Shown piece after piece: positions 5,996 through 14,664 of a DNA stretch of 64,000 bases. The notes below the pieces were generated by a model. It was not told the origin of the DNA. It made no database searches and saw only the letters and a program-made list of their open reading frames with translations. The DNA lies in the NCBI GenBank assembly GCA_035560795.1, contig DATMYV010000035.1:1-64000 (forward strand), read 5' to 3'. This DNA comes from Longilinea sp035560795. Lineage in GTDB: Bacteria > Chloroflexota > Anaerolineae > Anaerolineales > Anaerolineaceae. The position numbers and the translations under genes are program-made. Numbering within the stretch: the first letter of the stretch is position 1; every line of letters begins with the position of its first letter.

Positions 5996-8782
5996 CTAGA
6001 TCAAATCGAGTAAATCTGAACTGGTCAGATGAATCCGTATGACTCGCCTTCCGCGGCTGCGTAAAGCTTCCAAATCGCCCAACGCTTGAGCCCGCTCGAG
6101 GGTCGCAAAGCTGATACCCTGGTCGGGGATTTCGTAATCATAGGCTGGATCATGAGTAATCTGAATAAATACGCCGTTATTGATCCCGCCTTTATGCAAT
6201 TGGCCAGTCGAATGGAGAAAACGCGGTCCAAATCCGAGTGTTGTCGCACAGCCGGTTCGCACTTGCAGCACCGTGCGAACTTTCTGCAATTTGGTGGTCG
6301 TGCGTGAATTCCGCGGCAGAAAGGCATTAATTGCTACATAGTCGCTGCCTGCTTTTGCCTGTTCCACAAACAAGGCGACCACATCGGCAATCGTCTTTGC
6401 ACCATTCAATCCAGGGAACTCCTGGCCAAACACCAATCCGCCTTCACCCTCCCAGACAGGTTTTCCTTCATCCAGGTAGCCTTTTTCATGAAAGTCGGCA
6501 ATTTTCTTCTGAGTACGTACTTTATTATCCTGTACATCCGGCTGGTTAAAAGCATCGACGCCAAGAATTGCGCAGCAGATTGCCGTAGCAACTTCCCACC
6601 GGTAAAACTCGGCGCTCAAGTCGTATGGGTCATTGATTGGCAGCACCAGAACCGGATGGCCAAAAGCTTGCAATTTCATAACCGGTTGATCCAGACTGCC
6701 AGTCAAGCGCAGGTAGACGAATAATCGATCATTGCTGTAATTGCGCGGCGGGAGCTGTGTCTCCAAATCGACTGGAACGATGCCTTTTCCCTTTTTTCCG
6801 CTGCTCTCAGCGATCAATTGCTCGAGCCATGAGCCAAATGCAGACAGTTCCGGATCTGTGATGAAAGTGAGTTTATCCCGGCCAACCAGGGCAGCTTCGC
6901 CCAGGACCGCACCTAGCACCAATCCTGGGTTGCGCCCGGCCGGAATGGAGGGTTCAGAGACCATCATAATGGTTTCAGCCCGAGCCAACCATTTGTCCAA
7001 ATCCAGTCCCAGTAAGGCCGCCGGCAACAACCCAAAAGCAATCAAGGCCGAATAACGGCCGCCCACCGTCGGGTCGGCCAGGACGACATCGCGAAAACCC
7101 CTTTCGCGCGCCTGTTTTTCCACGATACTGCCAGGATCGGTGATGGCAACAAAATGCCTGGCTGCTTTTTCTCTTCCAAGACTGCGCACAGCTTTTTTCC
7201 AGAAATACGCCAGATGAGCTTGAGTCTCGCTTGTCGAACCGGACTTGCTGGCAACAATAAACAACGTTTTTGCCAATGGCGCTCGCTGGGCAGCCGATCT
7301 AACCTGGGCCGGATCGGTTGAATCCAGGATTCCCAGATCCAGACCCGGTTTGCCATTTGCACTTAATACGCCAAAAGTCAGACGCAATACTTCCGGCGCC
7401 AACGAAGATCCGCCCATTCCAAGCAGCAATGCGTGCGTGTACCCGTCTTTTTGGCAGCTGGCCAAAATATCCTGCACCTGTTTGAATAATGCGATGCTAT
7501 TTACCGGCGCTTTCAGCCAACCTACCCTCCGCAGGATTTCTTCCTGTTCGCCTGGGTCATTTGTCCACAAAGTTGGATCCGGTTTCCACAAACGCTGCGG
7601 AGCATCTGACTCGGCTAATGCTTTTACCCGTGTCGCAACCTTTCCTGATAATTCGCCCAACTCCCTCAAACAGGCATTCCGGCGGTCATCAATTGACTTC
7701 AACAAGGCCGTGAAGGCTTCTGAGAATGATTTAACGCCTTCATCCTCCAACTCGGCGGTAACCTGGTCCATATGAATGCCAATCGATTCCAGGTCAGCCA
7801 ATCCCCGGCGCATCGCGTCGAGGTCCTTCCCTATGGTTAGTTCAGAATTGCCGTGATCTTTGAAGGCAACCAGGGTCTGGGGTGGCACGGTATTGACAGT
7901 GTTACCCGCAATTAATTCTTCAACATAAATCACGTCGCGGTAGTCCGGGTTCTTTGTGCTGGTAGAAGCCCAAAGTGGACGCTGCGGTTGACCGCCCTTT
8001 GCCATTATTTTTACAAATCGACCGGAGCCAAATACCTCTAAAAACTGTACATAAGCCAGGCGCGCATTTGCAATGGCCGCAATACCGCGCAAACCGGCTG
8101 CTGTTACCGCATCTTTGCTTCCGGTTTTGATTAACGCCTCCAGGCGCGCATCGATTTTTGTATCAATCCTTGAGACAAAGAAAGATGCCACTGAAGCTAT
8201 GGATCCTACCGGTAATCCTTTTTCAATCCGTTCCTCCAGGCCGCGCATGTAGGCATCCATCACTTCGGCATAACGCTCAAGAGAAAAAATGAGCGTCACA
8301 TTGACATTGATCCCTGCGGCAATCGCTTGTTGAATGGCTGGTATGCCGGCCTTTGTTGCTGGGATTTTGACCATCAGGTTTGGCCGGTCAACCAGTTTCC
8401 ATAACCGGCGCGCTTCTGAAACAGTGTTGATGGTGTCATTCGCCAGATATGGATTGACTTCCAGGCTGACATAACCATCGCCGCCGCTGGTTGTTTCGTA
8501 GAGTGGTCGGAATAGATCAGCCGCTGCTTGAATATCTTCCACCGCCAATTGCCAGAAGATATCCTCCGCAGTCCAACCAGACCAGGCCATCGGTTTGAGT
8601 GCCGAATCATAATCGGTTGTTTTCGCAATCGCGTTGTTAAATATCGATGGATTGGACGTCACACCGCGGATATCACCTGCTTGAATAATTTTGGCGAGTT
8701 CACCATTTTCCAACAGGCGTCGTTGAATATTGTCATACCATATGGATTGTCCCAAAGCGTGCAGCTGATCAATGCGTGACAT
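5996..8782 (-). CDS. Bifunctional transaldolase / glucose-6-phosphate isomerase
   Basis: A 928-residue fusion. The N-terminal part (to about residue 365) is transaldolase: VTSNPSIF, and LMVKIPATKAG with the Schiff-base Lys139. The rest is phosphoglucose isomerase-like: LLLGMGGSSLAPEVLR, SKSGSTSET, VGGRYSAL and a C-terminal part holding GCATTLGFGPRFLHSTGQLHKGG. It thus links the non-oxidative pentose phosphate pathway to glycolysis in one chain. An in-frame ATG at 8803 exists, but GGAGG lies immediately before ATG 8782 and inside the longer reading, so 8782 is chosen. Third gene of tkt-rpiB-tal/pgi, 34 bases after rpiB. Such fusions are known in some bacteria. Confidence 0.93.
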   Translation of the reverse strand: MSRIDQLHALGQSIWYDNIQRRLLENGELAKIIQAGDIRGVTSNPSIFNNAIAKTTDYDSALKPMAWSGWTAEDIFWQLAVEDIQAAADLFRPLYETTSGGDGYVSLEVNPYLANDTINTVSEARRLWKLVDRPNLMVKIPATKAGIPAIQQAIAAGINVNVTLIFSLERYAEVMDAYMRGLEERIEKGLPVGSIASVASFFVSRIDTKIDARLEALIKTGSKDAVTAAGLRGIAAIANARLAYVQFLEVFGSGRFVKIMAKGGQPQRPLWASTSTKNPDYRDVIYVEELIAGNTVNTVPPQTLVAFKDHGNSELTIGKDLDAMRRGLADLESIGIHMDQVTAELEDEGVKSFSEAFTALLKSIDDRRNACLRELGELSGKVATRVKALAESDAPQRLWKPDPTLWTNDPGEQEEILRRVGWLKAPVNSIALFKQVQDILASCQKDGYTHALLLGMGGSSLAPEVLRLTFGVLSANGKPGLDLGILDSTDPAQVRSAAQRAPLAKTLFIVASKSGSTSETQAHLAYFWKKAVRSLGREKAARHFVAITDPGSIVEKQARERGFRDVVLADPTVGGRYSALIAFGLLPAALLGLDLDKWLARAETIMMVSEPSIPAGRNPGLVLGAVLGEAALVGRDKLTFITDPELSAFGSWLEQLIAESSGKKGKGIVPVDLETQLPPRNYSNDRLFVYLRLTGSLDQPVMKLQAFGHPVLVLPINDPYDLSAEFYRWEVATAICCAILGVDAFNQPDVQDNKVRTQKKIADFHEKGYLDEGKPVWEGEGGLVFGQEFPGLNGAKTIADVVALFVEQAKAGSDYVAINAFLPRNSRTTTKLQKVRTVLQVRTGCATTLGFGPRFLHSTGQLHKGGINNGVFIQITHDPAYDYEIPDQGISFATLERAQALGDLEALRSRGRRVIRIHLTSSDLLDLI

Positions 8783-8816
8783 AAAACCTCCAAAATAATG
8801 CAAACCGGCTGGTTTA

Positions 8817-9263
8817 TTATCCTTCGTTTTCCAGTTTTTTCATTATATTGACCCGTCGTACAAACCGCTCACCGCCATCAAAAGTCGCGTTCAAGAATGA
8901 TGTGACAAGTTCACGTGCCAGAGCCGGTCCGATCACCTGCCCGCCCAGGCAAAGGACATTCATATAATCATGTTCCACGCCTTGATGGGCGGAATAGGTA
9001 TCATGGCACAAGCCGGCATAGATTCCTTTTAATTTATTGGCAGTGATAACCACGCCAACGCCGGATCCACAAAGAATAACTCCCCGTTGAGCTTCACCGT
9101 TTTGGATTGCCCGGCAGGCTTTTTCAGCGAAATCTGGGAAGTCAACGCTGGCTGTACTATTGGTTCCGAAATCGAGCACTTCGTGCCCTGACTTTTGAAT
9201 GGCATCGATAACCGATGCTTTTATGGGAAATCCAGCATGGTCGCAACTAACAGCTACACGCAT
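8817..9263 (-). CDS. rpiB: Ribose-5-phosphate isomerase B
   Basis: A 148-residue RpiB/LacAB-fold protein. AVSCDHAGFPIK gives the substrate-binding Asp8-His9 pair, VILCGSGVGVVITANK carries the active-site Cys65 and the anion hole, and HDTYSAHQGVEHDYMNVLCLGGQVIG is the conserved C-terminal block with the ring-opening His. It interconverts ribose 5-phosphate and ribulose 5-phosphate. It starts 2 bases after the tkt stop codon, with TAGGAGAA as SD inside the end of tkt, so the two are coupled. Allose-6-phosphate isomerase is a possible side activity in this family. Confidence 0.95.
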   Translation of the reverse strand: MRVAVSCDHAGFPIKASVIDAIQKSGHEVLDFGTNSTASVDFPDFAEKACRAIQNGEAQRGVILCGSGVGVVITANKLKGIYAGLCHDTYSAHQGVEHDYMNVLCLGGQVIGPALARELVTSFLNATFDGGERFVRRVNIMKKLENEG

Positions 9264-9265
9264 TT

Positions 9266-11284
9266 TTATTCTCCTACCATACCCAACATCGCATGAGCCT
9301 GCTCCACGATGTCTTTAACAGTCAGGCCAAAATGTTCATAAATGGTCTTGGCAGGTGCTGAGGCACCAAAGTGGTTGATACCCAGGATTTTTCCCTTCGG
9401 ACCAACCCATCGATCCCATCCCTGAGTGACGCCTGCCTCTACAGCTATACGAAGTTCAGTGAATGGCGGCAGCACCTGGTCGCGATAATGCTGCGGTTGA
9501 GCTTCAAAAAGCGCCCAACTCGGCATTGAAACCACGCGAACTGAACGGCCCTCTGTGGCCAACGCATAAGCTGCCTGTAGAATCAGTGTCACCTCGGAAC
9601 CGGTCGCCAGGAGAATAATCTCGGGAAGACTGCCGCCCAGATCAGAGAGCACGTAAGCACCCTTGCTAAGTCCAGTGGCTGGCGCACATACATTTCGATC
9701 GAATGTCGGCACGGCCTGCCGGCTAAGTGCCAATAATGTCGGTCCGTCGCGGTGGTTGATTGCTGCGCGCCAGGCTTCGCTGACTTCATTGGCATCTGCC
9801 GGGCGTAAAACCACCAGGTTTGGGATGGCGCGCAGCGCAGCCAGATGTTCAACAGGTTGGTGGGTCGGACCGTCTTCACCGAGGCCAATGCTGTCGTGAG
9901 TCATCACCCAAATACTGGGATAATGCGATAGCGCCGATAGCCGGATGGCTGGACGGGCATAATCGGTAAAAACGAGGAATGTCGCACCATATGGAATAAC
10001 ACCGCCATGAACAGCCATGCCGTTCACGATTGACGCCATGGCATGTTCCCGCACGCCAAAATGGAAATTTCTCCCTTCCGGCGTTGCGGCTTGAAAATCA
10101 GCTTGTCCATTGATCCAGGTGTTATTGGAAGGTGCCAGATCCGCTGAGCCGCCAATCAGCTCAGGAATCCTGCCAGCCAGTGCGTTGATGACTTGACCGG
10201 ACGCAGCGCGCGTTGCCATTCCCTTGGTATCAGCCGGGAAATCAGGCAGTGCATCTTCCCACCCCTTCGGCAATTTTCCTTCCAACCTGCGTTTAAGTTC
10301 TGTTCCCTGTTGAGGATATTGCTCCGAATAAGTCTTGAGGTTTTCTTTCCAGGTCTTTTCAAGCTCAGCGCCGGACTTTTCCGCTTGCCGGAAGAACTTG
10401 CGCACTTCATCAGGGATGTAAAAATGTGGTTCAATTGGCCAACCCAGATTCTTTTTTGCCCCGTTTAATTCTTCATCACCTGGCGGTTCGCCGTGTGCCT
10501 TGGAGGTATCCTGCCGGTTAGGAAGGCCATAACCAATGTGGGTGCGGCAGATAATGAGGGATGGCCTTGAATCAGCTTTTGCTGCCTTGATGGCAGCATC
10601 GATTGCTTCAACGTCGTTACCGTCCGCGACGTGCAGGACCTGCCAGCCGTAAGCCTCGAAGCGTTTACCACGATCTTCTGTAAATGCCAGATCTGTAGAG
10701 CCATCGATGGAGATCCGGTTGTCATCGTATAAGTAGATCAATTTTCCGAGCTTCAAATGGCCGGCCAGGGAGGCAGCCTCGGATGAGACTCCTTCCATCA
10801 AATCGCCATCGGTCACAATCGCATAGGTGTGATGATCAATGACGTTCAACCCCGGATGGTTGAATTCTGCTGCCAGATGGGCTTCGGTAATGGCCATGCC
10901 CACCCCATTCGCAAATCCCTGTCCAAGTGGGCCAGTGGTCACTTCGACGCCAGGTGTCAAACCATACTCCGGATGCCCCGGTGTTCGTGTGCCCCATTGC
11001 CGGAAATTCTTAAGTTCATCCAGCGAGAGATCGTACCCCGTCAGGTGCAACAGGGAATACAACAGCATCGAACCATGGCCGCCCGATAGCACAAAGCGGT
11101 CACGATTAGCCCACTTTGGATTTTTCGGATTGTGGCGCAGATGGCGTGTCCACAATGTGAAAGCCATGGCCGCGGTGCCCATCGGCAAGCCAGGATGCCC
11201 TGAATTTGCTTTTTGAACGCCATCTGCAGAAAGGAATCGAATGGTATTAATGACTTGTTCTTGGAGATTCTTTGGTTCGGTCAT
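9266..11284 (-). CDS. tkt: Transketolase
   Basis: A 672-residue ThDP enzyme of full length. Features include the N-terminal ANSGHPGLPMGTAAMAF, the ThDP/Mg2+ motif IVTDGDLMEGVSSEAASLAGHL...YDDNRISIDG, and a C-terminal pyrimidine domain with FHFGVREHAMASIVNGMAVHGG (catalytic Glu) and HDSIGLGEDGPTHQPVEHLAALR. It transfers two-carbon ketol units between sugar phosphates. First gene of the operon tkt-rpiB-tal/pgi, which together holds most of the non-oxidative pentose phosphate route; ribulose-5-phosphate epimerase is not in the window. SD is GAGGG, close to the ATG. The 5' leader holds a hairpin at 11321-11341. Confidence 0.96.
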   Translation of the reverse strand: MTEPKNLQEQVINTIRFLSADGVQKANSGHPGLPMGTAAMAFTLWTRHLRHNPKNPKWANRDRFVLSGGHGSMLLYSLLHLTGYDLSLDELKNFRQWGTRTPGHPEYGLTPGVEVTTGPLGQGFANGVGMAITEAHLAAEFNHPGLNVIDHHTYAIVTDGDLMEGVSSEAASLAGHLKLGKLIYLYDDNRISIDGSTDLAFTEDRGKRFEAYGWQVLHVADGNDVEAIDAAIKAAKADSRPSLIICRTHIGYGLPNRQDTSKAHGEPPGDEELNGAKKNLGWPIEPHFYIPDEVRKFFRQAEKSGAELEKTWKENLKTYSEQYPQQGTELKRRLEGKLPKGWEDALPDFPADTKGMATRAASGQVINALAGRIPELIGGSADLAPSNNTWINGQADFQAATPEGRNFHFGVREHAMASIVNGMAVHGGVIPYGATFLVFTDYARPAIRLSALSHYPSIWVMTHDSIGLGEDGPTHQPVEHLAALRAIPNLVVLRPADANEVSEAWRAAINHRDGPTLLALSRQAVPTFDRNVCAPATGLSKGAYVLSDLGGSLPEIILLATGSEVTLILQAAYALATEGRSVRVVSMPSWALFEAQPQHYRDQVLPPFTELRIAVEAGVTQGWDRWVGPKGKILGINHFGASAPAKTIYEHFGLTVKDIVEQAHAMLGMVGE

Positions 11285-11320
11285 AAAACCCTCGAGAAAA
11301 GAGTGGATAATCCATCAGGA

Positions 11321-11341
11321 AAACCAGCAATTAGCTGGTTT
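11321..11341 (-). terminator. Hairpin in the tkt leader / downstream of copA
   Basis: An 8-bp stem (AAACCAGC with GCTGGTTT) and a 5-base loop, followed on the minus strand by TTTTCC. It lies about 40 bases before the tkt start. It may be a second terminator for copA or an attenuator for tkt; the sequence alone does not decide. Confidence 0.45.
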
Positions 11342-11417
11342 CTAATATTAACCTTGTTAAGACCGGATTTTCATGTATTCTACCATGCAACCCTCCCTCG
11401 GGCGGCCGCGGAACAGA

Positions 11418-11456
11418 AAATCCCATAATAACCGGTTGATTATCATGGGATTTATA
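11418..11456 (-). terminator. Terminator of the copper operon
   Basis: A long imperfect stem (AAATCCCATAATAACC with GATTATCATGGGATTT, about 16 pairs), located just after the copA stop codon in the direction of transcription and followed by a T-rich stretch on the minus strand. Confidence 0.75.
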
Positions 11457-11473
11457 TCGGTGGTTTACCGGTG

Positions 11474-13918
11474 TTAATTGATGTTTACTTTTTTCAAACG
11501 CAGGCTGTTGGATACTACAAAAATGCTGCTAAAAGCCATCGCTGCTGCTGCCAGCATCGGATTGAGAAAACCCAATGCAGCCGCAGGTATCAGGATTACA
11601 TTATAGAAAAATGCCCAGAACAGGTTTTGTTGGATCGTTTTTAAGGTCAAACGCGATAGTTTAATAGCCCGGATCACGCCTCGTAAATCGCCGCTGATCA
11701 ATGTGACTGGCGCAGCCGCCATGGCGACATCCGTTCCAGTGCCAATGGCTATGCCTACATTCGCCTGCGCAAGCGCTGGTGCATCATTAATCCCATCGCC
11801 AACCATGGCAACGATCGAACCCGCCGTTTGCAGCTTTTTTACTTCTTCTGATTTTCCCTCCGGTAGGACCTCTGCCAGAACCTGGTCAACATTCACCTGG
11901 CGGCCGATTGCTTCAGCCGTTTTTTGATTATCTCCGGTAATCATGACCACCTTCAGGCCCAGGTTGTGCAATGCCTGGATGGCGTCTGGAGAGCCATCCT
12001 TGACTGTGTCAGCCACGGCAATAATGCCCTCCACTCGCCCATCCACCGATACCAGCATGGTCGTCTTGGCTTCACCCTGGAGGCGATCAATCTCCGCTTC
12101 AAGCCCGTTAATTCCGATATTCTTTGACTGCATGAAGCGCAGGCTGCCGATGGACACCTTCTCAGCCTCAACTTCCGCCGAAACGCCATTCCCCGTCTCT
12201 GCTTGAAATCCGGACGGCCGGGTTAAGCCTAAACCACGGTTACCGGCTTCGGCTGCAATCGCCTCGCCCAAGGGATGTTCGCTAGCCTGTTCCACACTGG
12301 CAGCCAGACGGAGCAATTCTCCTTGCGGGTCTGGAAAAACTTTGTGCCAGGATGGCGCAACTACAATATCTGTCACCGCGGGTTGTCCGCGGGTAATGGT
12401 GCCGGTTTTATCCAAAACCACGGTTGATATTTTCCCGGCTTGTTCCAGAGCTTCGCTTGAGCGAAAGAGAATGCCTGATTCGGCACCTTTGCCGGTTCCA
12501 ACCATGACCGCAGTTGGGGTGGCCAGACCCATTGCACAAGGGCAGGCGATCACCAGAACAGCCACCATATGAATCAAGGCCCGTGTAAAGGCATTTACAT
12601 CCGCGCCAGCCGCAGGCGCTGGAACAATGAAAAACCATGCCAGGAAGGTAACGAATGCGATTACGATTACTGCCGGCACAAATACCGCCGAAACCTGGTC
12701 TGCCAGTTTTTGAATAGGTGCTTTGCTTCCCTGGGCTTCTTCTACAAGTCGAATGATTTGCGCCAGGGCAGTCTCCCGCCCAACCCGCGTCGCCTCGAAT
12801 TGGATTGACCCTTGTTTGTTGAGAGTTGCCCCAATGACTCTCTCTCCTGGAAATTTCTCAACAGGCAGCGATTCGCCAGTGAGCATCGATTCATCCACAC
12901 TCGACCGACCCTCGACTACCACGCCGTCCACAGGTATTTTTTCACCGGGTCGCACGGTCACCACATCGCCCACCAACACATCCTCAACGAGCACTTCAAT
13001 TTCATTGCCGTCGCGGATAACCCGTGCCATGCGAGCTCGCAATCCCATCAATTTTTTAATCGCTTCACTGGTGCGCCCTTTGGCGCGGGCTTCCAGGAAT
13101 TTTCCAACCTTAATTAAAGTAATGATGACCGCTGCGGTTTCAAAATAAACATGTCCGGGGATCAAACCAAGCATCACGGGAATGGAATAGAAATAAGCAG
13201 CCGATGAGCCTAATGCAATCAGCACGTCCATATTGGCCGAGCCGTTGCGAAGTGATTTGTAACCATTCACGTAATATTGACGGCCCACATAGAATTGAAC
13301 AGGGGTTGCCAGGACAAACATCACCCAATTTAACCAATCGGCATGCTGTAAAACCATCGGCAAGAAGCCCAAATCCCGCGCCATGGCCAACAAGAATAGC
13401 GGGATTGTGAAAACCAAACCGATGGTCAACAACCGGCGCTGCTCTAGAATTTCGTTCTCGCGCGCTTTTGCTTCAGCATCCTCCCCTTCACTGCCTGTTT
13501 CCACTGCCTGAAATCCGCTAGCTGCAACTGCCTTGCGAAGGTCCGACTGGCTCACAAGGGTGGGAATGTAGTGAATGAGTGATTTTTCAGTGATGTAACT
13601 TACCGAGACCTCTCGAACGCCATCCAGTCGGGATAATGATTTTTCAAGTCGCTTTGCGTCGTTATCATCGCTCAAACCGCGAATTAATAAGTCGGCTTCG
13701 CCCACAGCAATCCCATAACCGGCACGTTCCACCCTGCCTATGACTTCGCCCAAGCCGGTTAACAGCGGGTTGAACTCGACTGTCGCCCGCTCAGAAGAAA
13801 GGTTTACCACCGCGGTCTCGACGCCGTTTACTTTTTTCAGATTTCGCTCGATGGTTGCCACGCAATTTGCGCAGGTCATACCGGTGATTGGCAATACCAC
13901 TTGTTTTAATTCACTCAT
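11474..13918 (-). CDS. copA: Copper-exporting P1B-type ATPase
   Basis: An 814-residue CopA. The N-terminal metal-binding domain has GMTCANC (Cys16, Cys19). A second HMA-like domain (about residues 75-140) follows but lacks the CxxC pair, having GLSDDNDAKR there. Then come the TM helices, TGES (347-350, actuator), CPC at 459-461 in the ion-binding helix (Cu+ specificity), the phosphorylated DKTGT (Asp503), and MVGDGINDAPALAQA. It exports cytosolic Cu+ using ATP. Last gene of csoR-copZ-copA. The degenerate second HMA domain is odd; it probably keeps only a structural role. Confidence 0.96.
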   Translation of the reverse strand: MSELKQVVLPITGMTCANCVATIERNLKKVNGVETAVVNLSSERATVEFNPLLTGLGEVIGRVERAGYGIAVGEADLLIRGLSDDNDAKRLEKSLSRLDGVREVSVSYITEKSLIHYIPTLVSQSDLRKAVAASGFQAVETGSEGEDAEAKARENEILEQRRLLTIGLVFTIPLFLLAMARDLGFLPMVLQHADWLNWVMFVLATPVQFYVGRQYYVNGYKSLRNGSANMDVLIALGSSAAYFYSIPVMLGLIPGHVYFETAAVIITLIKVGKFLEARAKGRTSEAIKKLMGLRARMARVIRDGNEIEVLVEDVLVGDVVTVRPGEKIPVDGVVVEGRSSVDESMLTGESLPVEKFPGERVIGATLNKQGSIQFEATRVGRETALAQIIRLVEEAQGSKAPIQKLADQVSAVFVPAVIVIAFVTFLAWFFIVPAPAAGADVNAFTRALIHMVAVLVIACPCAMGLATPTAVMVGTGKGAESGILFRSSEALEQAGKISTVVLDKTGTITRGQPAVTDIVVAPSWHKVFPDPQGELLRLAASVEQASEHPLGEAIAAEAGNRGLGLTRPSGFQAETGNGVSAEVEAEKVSIGSLRFMQSKNIGINGLEAEIDRLQGEAKTTMLVSVDGRVEGIIAVADTVKDGSPDAIQALHNLGLKVVMITGDNQKTAEAIGRQVNVDQVLAEVLPEGKSEEVKKLQTAGSIVAMVGDGINDAPALAQANVGIAIGTGTDVAMAAAPVTLISGDLRGVIRAIKLSRLTLKTIQQNLFWAFFYNVILIPAAALGFLNPMLAAAAMAFSSIFVVSNSLRLKKVNIN

Positions 13919-14013
13919 AATCGGCCCTCAAACGAATAATGGAAAATTCTTATGACCGGGCATGATCCTGTCATGCCCGGTACAAATAATCCCTTTTTAC
14001 TGGTTGCAGTATT

Positions 14014-14220
14014 TCAGGCTTCGACCGGATAATTTATTTCAGCCAGCAGTTGTTTGATTCTTTCTTCAGTTGCAGGGTCATCAAACTGAACCGTGACTTT
14101 CTTGATATCCATTTCTGCATTGACCTTTGCCACTCCAGCCAGTTCGCTCAATTCCGTTTGAATGGTGTGAACGCAATGGCCGCATGAAATGGCAGGAACG
14201 TTGTAGGTTATTGTTTTCAT
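14014..14220 (-). CDS. copZ: CopZ-like copper chaperone
   Basis: A 68-residue single HMA domain with SCGHC (Cys13, Cys16) near the N-terminus and the usual beta-alpha-beta-beta-alpha-beta pattern (VAKVNAEMDIKKVTVQFDD). It carries Cu+ to CopA and, by family knowledge, to CsoR. It lies between csoR and copA in one operon, 27 bases after csoR and 95 bases before copA. Confidence 0.92.
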   Translation of the reverse strand: MKTITYNVPAISCGHCVHTIQTELSELAGVAKVNAEMDIKKVTVQFDDPATEERIKQLLAEINYPVEA

Positions 14221-14247
14221 TTGGGTCTCCTTTTTGTAGTGATAAGA

Positions 14248-14517
14248 TTAGACTTTGGTTGCAGCATCGAAAATTTCGGCTACTTCTTTTAGAACTCGTT
14301 CGCGTTCTTGCGGGTCTTCACCGCGAATTGCAGTGATTACACAGCTGTTCAAATGGTTATCCAGCACCATTGTCGAAACTTTGTTCAATGCCGATTGGAC
14401 CGCCTGGATCTGTCGGATTACATCGATGCAATAAGCATCCTCTTCCACCATGCGTTGAATTCCGCGCAGGTGGCCTTCGGCAGTTTTTAAACGGGCTAAA
14501 GCTTCTTTATTTGACAT
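14248..14517 (-). CDS. csoR: CsoR-type copper-sensing repressor
   Basis: An 89-residue all-helical DUF156 repressor. The Cu+ ligands are Cys30, His55 and Cys59; the 25/4 spacing equals that of the Cys36/His61/Cys65 set I recall for Mycobacterium tuberculosis CsoR. The longer in-frame ATG at 14565 would add 16 residues, but those codons overlap the operator and lie around the transcription start, so ATG 14517 (MSNKEALARLKTAEGHLRG) is chosen. It represses its own operon csoR-copZ-copA until Cu+ binds. The formaldehyde-sensing FrmR and nickel-sensing RcnR relatives are less likely given the ligand set and the neighbours. Confidence 0.93.
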   Translation of the reverse strand: MSNKEALARLKTAEGHLRGIQRMVEEDAYCIDVIRQIQAVQSALNKVSTMVLDNHLNSCVITAIRGEDPQERERVLKEVAEIFDAATKV

Positions 14518-14529
14518 TCGTCTCTTTTC

Positions 14530-14554
14530 TACCCCCCCCCATATGGGGAGGGTT
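14530..14554. promoter_or_regulatory. Putative CsoR operator with poly-C tract
   Basis: A GC-tract palindrome: TACCCCCCCCC-ATAT-GGGGAGGGTTA, an imperfect inverted repeat about ATAT. G/C-tract palindromes of this kind are typical CsoR sites. It sits just downstream of the -10 of the csoR promoter, overlapping the likely start of transcription. The nine-C run could be slippage-prone. Confidence 0.7.
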
Positions 14555-14564
14555 ATCATAGACA

Positions 14565-14593
14565 ATAATACCCATATTACTCCACTTTGTCAA
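14565..14593 (-). promoter_or_regulatory. Promoter of csoR-copZ-copA
   Basis: On the minus strand, TTGACA (plus-strand 14588-14593), a 17-base spacer and TATTAT (14565-14570). The start would be near 14558, at the edge of the putative CsoR operator, so bound repressor would block initiation. Confidence 0.8.
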
Positions 14594-14629
14594 TAGTGAA
14601 CGGCATGTTCTACGATCCTGCAGTGTTAC

Positions 14630-14658
14630 TTGACACAACCCACCGTCTCAAATAGGAT
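14630..14658 (+). promoter_or_regulatory. Promoter of tlpA, apparently giving a leaderless mRNA
   Basis: TTGACA at 14630-14635 and TAGGAT at 14653-14658 with a 17-base spacer. The ATG of tlpA is at 14665, six bases after the -10, where transcription should start. No SD is seen before this ATG. Confidence 0.7.
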
Positions 14659-14664
14659 TCTATT

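Noticed and set aside
7245..7775. Plus-strand frame of 176 codons inside tal/pgi
   Set aside because: Antisense to conserved PGI/transaldolase sequence; low-complexity Ser/Arg/Pro composition of a shadow frame.
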